A stretch of 11,516 bases of DNA from the NCBI GenBank assembly GCA_965120355.1, contig CBCPMX010000057.1:1-11516 (forward strand), in the 5' to 3' direction. Both the position numbers and the translations under genes were made by a program. The DNA is from CBCPMX01 sp965120355 (GTDB lineage: Bacteria; Bacillota; Clostridia; Oscillospirales; Oscillospiraceae). A model generated the notes under the pieces. That model ran no database searches. It saw only the letters and a program-made list of their open reading frames with translations, and was not told the DNA's origin. Below, piece after piece: positions 7,116-11,516 of this stretch. The first letter of the stretch is position 1; each line of letters starts with the position of its first letter.

Positions 7116-7143
7116 ATTTTAGCACGCTAAATCAAAATGTCAA
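7116..7143 (-). promoter_or_regulatory. Sigma-A-type promoter of the trp operon
   Basis: A perfect -35 TTGACA (7143-7138) and a near-consensus -10 TAAAAT (7121-7116) are separated by 16 nt. Transcription would begin around 7109, just upstream of the T-box Stem I. Such a strong promoter fits control by termination in the leader rather than at initiation. Confidence 0.85.
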
Positions 7144-7189
7144 GTGTTTTTTTGGGGGGATGGCAAAAATCGGTGAAAAACATGGCGCG

Positions 7190-7867
7190 TCATTCCATTA
7201 CGCGCTCCAGCTGGCACAGGCCACGGGTACGGGCGCTTTGCGCTTCGACAAGCATATTGTCATAGAAGTCAATGGCTGCTTGCTGGCGGCTGCGGGCCAG
7301 CGCCATCCCCCGGGCGGTGTAAAACCGGCCATACAAACCCTCCAGCTTGTGTTTGTACTCCCGGAAAAAAGAGGGGCAGCCGTCGCTGGCGCCGTCTGAA
7401 ATGCTGCCGTCCGGGGCCAGAGAATAGAGCGGTTCGCCCTGCCGGCCGTTGTACAGCAGGGTGCGCGCAATACCCATCGCGCCCGCCGTGTCCAGCTTGT
7501 CGGCATCGAACAGGATCTTCGCTTCCAGCGTTCTGGGCGGATCGCTGGAGCGGAACCGGTGTGTTTGGATGCAGGCGCGGATATGCGTTGCTTCCGCCGT
7601 GGACCAGCCGGTTTTCAGAAGAAACGCATATGCCATGTCGCCGCCTACCTGGGCATGACACAGGGCGGGATTTTCAAACTGGGCCTGCCGGCCGATGTCA
7701 TGCAGAAGACAGGCGGCGATGAGCACGTCGTAATTGACGCCCTGTTCTGTGCTGGCAATGTCCAGCGCGGTGTAAAGCACGCGATAGACGTGCTCTGTGT
7801 CGTGGGCACTGTCCCGCATGCAGTGCTGCATATACTGTTCGAGCTGTTTGAATGCCTTTTTTCTCAT
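7190..7867 (-). CDS. HD-domain metal-dependent phosphohydrolase
   Basis: This 225-residue cytoplasmic protein has the HD superfamily metal site: His22 and His26 in AHDTEHVYRV, the LLHDIG doublet His56-Asp57, further His71, His95 and His103, and FDADKLD with Asp121/Asp123. It is all-helical in character with no signal peptide or membrane segment. The arrangement resembles the YedJ-like stand-alone HD hydrolases, which act on phosphorylated small molecules such as nucleotides; the substrate cannot be read from sequence. The ATG at 7867 has GGGAGG eight bases upstream. It is apparently a single-gene unit with its own promoter whose spacer is a LexA-like palindrome, suggesting possible damage-induced expression. 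No intrinsic terminator is visible in the 46 nt between its stop and the trp -35 box, so some read-through into the trp leader is possible. Confidence 0.88.
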   Translation of the reverse strand: MRKKAFKQLEQYMQHCMRDSAHDTEHVYRVLYTALDIASTEQGVNYDVLIAACLLHDIGRQAQFENPALCHAQVGGDMAYAFLLKTGWSTAEATHIRACIQTHRFRSSDPPRTLEAKILFDADKLDTAGAMGIARTLLYNGRQGEPLYSLAPDGSISDGASDGCPSFFREYKHKLEGLYGRFYTARGMALARSRQQAAIDFYDNMLVEAQSARTRGLCQLERVME

Positions 7868-7902
7868 TCTTGCGGCCTCCCATAACCAAACTCATTGCCT
7901 TT

Positions 7903-7931
7903 ATTATAGAACGAATGTTCTAAATAATCAA
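7903..7931 (-). promoter_or_regulatory. Promoter of the HD phosphohydrolase gene
   Basis: A -35 TTGATT (7931-7926) and a perfect -10 TATAAT (7908-7903) are separated by exactly 17 nt on the minus strand. The start codon at 7867 lies about 35 nt downstream of the -10. The spacer is largely filled by the palindromic operator listed separately. Confidence 0.75.
7908..7921. promoter_or_regulatory. Candidate LexA (SOS) operator
   Basis: AGAACGAATGTTCT is an inverted repeat with GAAC at 7909-7912 and GTTC at 7917-7920, four bases apart, plus a flanking A/T pair. It matches the core of the Bacillus-type LexA box (GAAC-N4-GTTC). It lies between the -35 and -10 of the HD gene promoter, where a bound repressor would block RNA polymerase. 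The outer CG pair of the full consensus is A/T here, so another dimeric repressor remains possible. Confidence 0.55.
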
Positions 7932-7960
7932 GGACAGATTCTGGATAAGCCGTTTTTTAT

Positions 7961-9895
7961 TCAGATGCTGCTGGCAGCGTCAAAGGCGCTGCGAGTGGCA
8001 GTGCGGACGTTTTTCGCTGTGACACAGTCACCGATGGTCCGGAACACCGGTGCGTAGCTGCGGAACTGTTCTGCCAGAGCCGTCCGGGGCCGCATGCCGG
8101 CGGACAGAACTACGGAATCAGCAGCCAGCTGCTGTTCCACGCCGTAGGAGTTGACAAAGGTGACAGCGCCGGCGGTGACACCAGAGCAGCGACAGCCAAT
8201 GTAGCAGTCACAGGCCTCCGATACATGGTCCAGCAGGGCTTCCCGGGGCAGGCTCATGGCCTCCGGGGCCAGATACCGCTGCATCTCCAGAATGGCCACG
8301 TCCTTACCCTGACGGGCCAGATACAGGGCCGTCTCGCAGCCCACTTCGCCGCCGCCGATGACTACAACGCGCTGGCCAAGCTGGTCGGGGCAGCCGTAGC
8401 AATCTTCGGCTTTGCGGACATGAGGCAAGTCCAAGCCGGGGATGGAGGGGACGACAGCGTCAGCGCCTACGGCGGCAAAGACGGCGTCGGCCTGTTGAGC
8501 GGCGATCAATTCCGGCGTGGCCTCTACGCCCAGCTTCACATCGACACCCAGCTTTTCTACCATGTGAATTTGATACTGGAGGAATTTGTGCAGATCATAT
8601 TTAAAATCCGCGTATTGGGAGAATACCAGCTTGCCGCCCAGTACCGGCGCTTTTTCAAACAGAGTGACACGATGTCCCAACCGGGCCGCCTGAATTGCCG
8701 CCGCCATGCCCGCCGGGCCGCCGCCGACAATGACCAGCTTTTTGCTGCCCTGGGTGGCCGGAGGCAGCAGCTTCAGCTCCAGTTCCCGACCCACAGTGGG
8801 ATTGACGGAGCAGCCAAACCGGTCTGCCCGGCCATAGTCCAGGCAGTGAAAACACTTGATGCAGGGGATGATTTCATCCTCCTTGCCATAGAACGCCTTG
8901 TTGGGGGCCTGCGGGTCTGCGATGGTGCCGCGGGCGATGGAGACGATGTCCGCCTTCCCCTGGGCCAGGGTTTGCTCAATCAGTTCCGGCGTCTGAAACG
9001 CCCCCAGCGTCAGTACCGGCACGCCCACGTCGGCTTTTTTTACCGCTTCGGCCAGATAGGCATTGCAGCCTGGGGGTGAAAAGTTGGACGGGTGCATAAT
9101 ATATTCGGTGCCGCGAATAGACATATTGCCCACGGAGATATGGGCGATGTCAATGCGGTCCTGAACCATCTTAAGGAATGAAATGGTATCTTCGATTTCC
9201 CAGCCCTCATAGCCCGCGGGGGCCAGTTCGGAGCCGGAGATGCGGTATTCAATCAGCAGGTTCCGCCCCACTCGCTGGCGGATGGCATCCAGGACCATGA
9301 TGGGGAAGCGGGCGCGGTTTTCCAGGGAACCGCCGTAGGCGTCCCGGCGGCGGTTGAAAATAGGGGAGAGCATCCGAAACAGGAACAGGCCGTGTCCGCC
9401 GTGGATGAGAATGGAGTCGAAACCAGCGTTCAGTGCGGCCTCTGCGGCATCGGCATGATCCTTGGCGATGCGGCGCATATTGGCTTCGTCCAGCATGATG
9501 CCGTATTCGCCGTTGATGGAGATGGGCGTGACTTTGTCCTCGCTGTTCAGACCATGAAAATTGAAGGCCAGCAATTCCAGAGAGGCTTTGGCGCCGTAAA
9601 AGTGGATTTGTTCTGTCAGCTTGGCCCAGTGGCGGCGGGCCAGTGGGTCGGTGATTTTCAGGTCGCAGTGCCCCGGATCGTCCGGCTGCATCAGGTCGAT
9701 GATGTTGCCGGCCACACAGACGCAGGCAGTACCGCCGCGGGCTTTTTCAGCGTAGTAGGCAATCATTTCGTCGGTGGGGTAATGCTGCCGGTCCTGGAGC
9801 AGGTGCGGCGTAGCTGGCGCAGAAAAGATGCGGTTCCGGAAGGTGACGTTGCCCACGGTCAGGGGCGAGAATATATGGGGATATTGATTGTGCAT
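7961..9895 (-). CDS. FMN/4Fe-4S/FAD oxidoreductase, enoate or 2,4-dienoyl-CoA reductase family
   Basis: This 644-residue protein has the three-part layout of FadH, BaiCD/BaiH, enoate reductases and trimethylamine dehydrogenase. Residues 1-340 form an old-yellow-enzyme FMN barrel (FSPLTVGNVTFRNRI near the start, HGGHG at 165-169, NRRRDAYGGSLENR at 181-194). Cys345, Cys348, Cys351 and Cys362 form a 4Fe-4S site. A C-terminal FAD/NAD(P) module follows, with GGGPAG (391-396), GGGEVG (514-519) and a terminal IGD (621-623). It would pass electrons from NAD(P)H to an activated C=C bond or related substrate. The catalytic-loop Tyr of FadH (HGAHGY) is Leu here, so the substrate cannot be assigned. The ATG has AAGGAG seven bases upstream and lies 15 nt after the YjjB-like gene, making it the third gene of that unit. 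No terminator is evident after its stop. Confidence 0.9.
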   Translation of the reverse strand: MHNQYPHIFSPLTVGNVTFRNRIFSAPATPHLLQDRQHYPTDEMIAYYAEKARGGTACVCVAGNIIDLMQPDDPGHCDLKITDPLARRHWAKLTEQIHFYGAKASLELLAFNFHGLNSEDKVTPISINGEYGIMLDEANMRRIAKDHADAAEAALNAGFDSILIHGGHGLFLFRMLSPIFNRRRDAYGGSLENRARFPIMVLDAIRQRVGRNLLIEYRISGSELAPAGYEGWEIEDTISFLKMVQDRIDIAHISVGNMSIRGTEYIMHPSNFSPPGCNAYLAEAVKKADVGVPVLTLGAFQTPELIEQTLAQGKADIVSIARGTIADPQAPNKAFYGKEDEIIPCIKCFHCLDYGRADRFGCSVNPTVGRELELKLLPPATQGSKKLVIVGGGPAGMAAAIQAARLGHRVTLFEKAPVLGGKLVFSQYADFKYDLHKFLQYQIHMVEKLGVDVKLGVEATPELIAAQQADAVFAAVGADAVVPSIPGLDLPHVRKAEDCYGCPDQLGQRVVVIGGGEVGCETALYLARQGKDVAILEMQRYLAPEAMSLPREALLDHVSEACDCYIGCRCSGVTAGAVTFVNSYGVEQQLAADSVVLSAGMRPRTALAEQFRSYAPVFRTIGDCVTAKNVRTATRSAFDAASSI

Positions 9896-9910
9896 GGAAA
9901 TTCTCCTTGT

Positions 9911-10378
9911 TTATGAATTCTTTGGAGGCGGCGTCCGATGCCTGCGCAGCGCCAGGTGGCTGCGGAGCAGAATACGGACGGCGGTGGTGGCGCAGACCAT
10001 ACCCATGGAGATGCCGATGGCTGCCAGCAGCGTCTGGATTCCCTGGGATAAACACAATGCCCAGTCAGCCTCTACGGCATAGCGCATGGTAGTATACAGG
10101 GAACTGCCTGGAAACAGGGGGATGAAGCCGGCAACGAGGTAAACGGTAGCAGGCGCCTTGTGTACACGGGCCATGATTTCGGCATAAACCGTCACCACGG
10201 CGGAAGAAACCAGGGAAGCGACAAAAACTGAGCCGGGACACAGATCCTGCACCAGAAGGTAAACGGCCCACGCCAGCAGCCCGCCGGCACTGGCGGAGAT
10301 CAGGTGACCTCTGCGGACATTGAACAGCAGTGCAAAGCTAAAGGAGCCAATAAAGGCGCAAAACAACTGTAAAATCAT
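9911..10378 (-). CDS. Threonine/serine exporter family small subunit (YjjB-like)
   Basis: This 155-residue hydrophobic protein matches the small half of split ThrE-type exporters (ThrE_2/DUF3815, YjjB in E. coli). About five membrane segments are visible, near residues 3-20, 26-46, 51-70, 79-98 and 113-137. The family block PLFPGSSLY (87-95) lies in the fourth. The C-terminus is a short basic cytoplasmic tail. The ATG has AAGGAGG seven bases upstream, and the gene starts 12 nt after the YjjP-like gene, its expected partner. Corynebacterium ThrE, the fused form, exports threonine and serine, while the E. coli YjjPB pair has been reported as a succinate exporter, so the substrate here is open. 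Confidence 0.88.
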   Translation of the reverse strand: MILQLFCAFIGSFSFALLFNVRRGHLISASAGGLLAWAVYLLVQDLCPGSVFVASLVSSAVVTVYAEIMARVHKAPATVYLVAGFIPLFPGSSLYTTMRYAVEADWALCLSQGIQTLLAAIGISMGMVCATTAVRILLRSHLALRRHRTPPPKNS

Positions 10379-10390
10379 GCATACGCCTCC

Positions 10391-11176
10391 TTATATGACG
10401 CCTGCCGTCAACACAAAGCCAAAGGCAATGGTCATGGCCAGCAGCAGCGCTTCCAAAAAGCGAGAAAGCCCGGAAATGGTGTCGCCGGTGAACATGTCGC
10501 GGATGGAGTTGGTCAACGCAATACCGGGAATCAACAGCATGATGTTGCCGATGCTGATCTGATCCACGGACTGTCCGATGGACAGCAGCACCAGGCCCCG
10601 CGCCAGCAAACCGCCAAAGCAGGACAGCACCAGCGCTGTCAGAAACCGGTTGGACAGCAGCGGCTCCAACACCACCGTTGCACCCCGGAGAATCACCCCG
10701 ATGATGGTCGAGGCCACGGCGTCCAGCCACGAGCCGCCAAAGAACAGGGAGAAGCTGGCGGAGATCAGGGCATAAATGGCGGCTTGCAGCGGCAGACTGT
10801 AAGTGGGCGCGTTGGCGATTTCGTCCAGTGCCGCGCCGATTTCTTCCGGCGTCAGGTGTTCCTGACAAACCTGGCGGGAGAGTTGGTTGAGCAGCCGCAG
10901 CCGGTGAAGGTCGGTACTGGTAGCGGTGATGCGCCGGGTCTGCGTCAGCGCGCCAAACCGGCGCCCATAGATGGTGACGACGATGCTGGAAGTGATGGTG
11001 AACACCTCCACCCGCTCTGCACCGTAAGCGCCGCACAGCCGGCGGACGGAATCCTCCACCCGGCCCACTTCCGCGCCGCAGCAGAGCATCTGCTCAGCGA
11101 TATTCAATGCCTGGTACAAAAAGGCGTTGGCGCGGTCTGTTTCGCGCCGGTCCGGGAACTGCATTGGGTGTTCCAA
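10391..11176 (-). CDS. Threonine/serine exporter family large subunit (YjjP-like, DUF1212)
   Basis: This 261-residue membrane protein has a cytoplasmic N-terminal domain of about 125 residues followed by about five transmembrane segments. Family marks are GAEVGRVEDS (34-43) near the start and PGIALTNSIRD plus FTGDTISG (217-236) in the membrane part. It forms the transport unit with the YjjB-like protein encoded 12 nt downstream. I prefer the TTG at 11176 as start because GGGAGG lies about eight bases upstream; the in-frame ATG at 11164 would leave that site 20 bases away. A promoter candidate lies at 11249-11221, with a small inverted repeat between it and the ribosome binding site. It heads the three-gene unit ending in the flavin oxidoreductase. 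Confidence 0.9.
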   Translation of the reverse strand: MEHPMQFPDRRETDRANAFLYQALNIAEQMLCCGAEVGRVEDSVRRLCGAYGAERVEVFTITSSIVVTIYGRRFGALTQTRRITATSTDLHRLRLLNQLSRQVCQEHLTPEEIGAALDEIANAPTYSLPLQAAIYALISASFSLFFGGSWLDAVASTIIGVILRGATVVLEPLLSNRFLTALVLSCFGGLLARGLVLLSIGQSVDQISIGNIMLLIPGIALTNSIRDMFTGDTISGLSRFLEALLLAMTIAFGFVLTAGVI

Positions 11177-11193
11177 GGATAGGCCCTCCCTGA

Positions 11194-11207
11194 TAACGGA
11201 AACGTTA
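11194..11207. repeat. Small inverted repeat in the yjjP-like 5' leader
   Basis: TAACG (11194-11198) and CGTTA (11203-11207) are inverted repeats around GAAA. The site lies between the promoter candidate and the ribosome binding site of the YjjP-like gene, where an operator or short RNA hairpin could act. The surrounding TGATAACGGAAACG matches a reduced CcpA cre pattern (TGNNANCGNNNNCA) at all fixed positions except the last, which is weak evidence of catabolite control. Confidence 0.3.
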
Positions 11208-11220
11208 AGCTTATACTTTG

Positions 11221-11249
11221 ACTATAACATAAGGGTCTTCAGGATGCAA
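11221..11249 (-). promoter_or_regulatory. Promoter candidate for the exporter-reductase unit
   Basis: On the minus strand, TTGCAT (11249-11244) and TATAGT (11226-11221) are spaced 17 nt apart, and a TG sits one base before the -10 (extended -10 type). Transcription would start roughly 35-40 nt before the TTG start of the YjjP-like gene. Confidence 0.6.
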
Positions 11250-11392
11250 GATGGGCCGGCGGTGAACTTTTCGTGAAATGGTTCAGGAAGCCGGAGCGGG
11301 CCGCAAAAAAATAAAAAAATTTTGGCTCGCAAATTGCAATAACAAGTTGAACACTTCCGAGTAGATGGGACGGCAGTCAGGCAGCAAAGATT
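11250..11392. other. Intergenic stretch between exporter operon and IS end
   Basis: No gene is supported here. It contains an A7-T-A7-T4 tract at 11305-11323 in an otherwise GC-rich setting, flanked by GCGGGCC (11296-11302) and GGCTCGC (11324-11330), which could pair with one wobble. No U-run follows on either strand, so I do not call a terminator. Confidence 0.5.
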
Positions 11393-11422
11393 GAGAAGCT
11401 GTACCAATAGAGAAAAAAGTAG

Positions 11423-11428
11423 TATAAT
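11423..11428 (+). promoter_or_regulatory. -10 box of the transposase promoter (weak)
   Basis: A perfect TATAAT lies six bases before the transposase ATG. The hexamer 17 nt upstream (TGTACC) matches a -35 at only three positions. If used, the transcript would be almost leaderless, which fits low-level transposase expression or a promoter completed only when IS ends are joined. Confidence 0.35.
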
Positions 11429-11434
11429 GCAGGT

Positions 11435-11516
11435 ATGATACAGAAAAATGAACGTCGTAGGTATGCGAGTGATTTGAGCGACAGTCAATGGGCCATTATA
11501 GAGCCGCTGTTTCCGC
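11435..11516 (+). CDS. IS5-family transposase, N-terminal fragment (partial at window edge)
   Basis: From the ATG at 11435 the frame stays open to the last base, giving 27 codons. They include YASDLSDSQWAIIEPLFP, the signature start of IS5-family transposases (DUF4096 domain; the common form is YPSDLTDAQWALIEPLLP). The DDE catalytic core would lie beyond the window. The gene is the only plus-strand coding region seen and diverges from the exporter operon, whose start is about 258 nt away. Whether the element is intact cannot be judged here. An AGG four bases before the ATG is the only hint of a ribosome binding site. Confidence 0.85.
   Translation, partial: MIQKNERRRYASDLSDSQWAIIEPLFP

Larger units (their letters stand above)
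11393..11516 (+). mobile_element. Left end of an IS5-family insertion sequence, cut by the window edge
   Basis: The transposase start at 11435 is preceded by about 40 nt beginning GAGAAGCTGTACCAATAGAG. This resembles the GAG-initial terminal repeats and short leaders of IS427-type IS5-family elements. The left boundary at 11393 is inferred: the right end and target duplication lie outside the window, so the repeat cannot be confirmed. Confidence 0.5.

Noticed and set aside
7144..7189. A terminator between the HD gene and the trp promoter
   Set aside because: No inverted repeat is convincing despite T-rich stretches; I see no supported terminator.
11296..11330. A possible terminator formed by GCGGGCC/GGCTCGC around an A/T tract
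   Set aside because: The loop is 21 nt and there is no U-run after the stem on either strand.
1..11516. CRISPR arrays, tRNA or rRNA genes, defence or toxin-antitoxin systems
   Set aside because: No regularly spaced repeats, RNA gene signatures or defence-family motifs were found on reading both strands.

Overview
This window reads as a GC-rich chromosome segment from a Clostridia-class Firmicute, plausibly an Oscillospiraceae-like gut anaerobe. The evidence is a trp operon under a T-box riboswitch, strong AGGAGG ribosome binding sites, TTG starts, a split ThrE-type exporter and an Fe-S/flavin enoate-reductase-type enzyme. The taxonomic placement is an inference; no rRNA or other marker gene is present.

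Layout, right to left (all genes are on the minus strand except the last item). At 11176-7961 is an apparent three-gene unit: the two halves of a split threonine/serine exporter family transporter (YjjP-like, YjjB-like), then a 644-residue FMN/4Fe-4S/FAD oxidoreductase of the old-yellow-enzyme/2,4-dienoyl-CoA reductase type. At 7867-7190 is a lone HD-domain phosphohydrolase. Its promoter spacer holds a perfect GAAC-N4-GTTC palindrome resembling a Firmicute LexA (SOS) box. At 7143-6822 is a well-formed promoter plus a tryptophan T-box leader: a UGG specifier candidate, the T-box sequence, an antiterminator, and an intrinsic terminator directly before trpE. From 6804 to 43 runs a complete tryptophan pathway, trpE-G-D-C-F-(remnant)-B-A. 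At the far right edge, on the plus strand, the first 27 codons of an IS5-family transposase begin at 11435.

The trp genes supply every step from chorismate to tryptophan: anthranilate synthase (TrpE+TrpG), phosphoribosyl transfer (TrpD), isomerisation (TrpF), indole-glycerol-phosphate synthesis (TrpC) and tryptophan synthase (TrpA+TrpB). Junctions are tight: 4-, 11-, 4- and 8-nt overlaps and one 9-nt gap. The exception is the 336-nt stretch between trpF and trpB, which carries what looks like the C-terminal fragment of an S51-type peptidase gene. Uncharged tRNA-Trp binding the leader would allow read-through into the whole block.

Most interesting points: the LexA-like operator on the HD gene, the peptidase remnant inside the trp operon, a Glu in place of the usual catalytic Asp in TrpA, the pairing of an enoate-reductase-like enzyme with a split exporter, and a hairpin after trpA that folds better on the opposite strand. 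I did not find a clearly novel multi-gene system.
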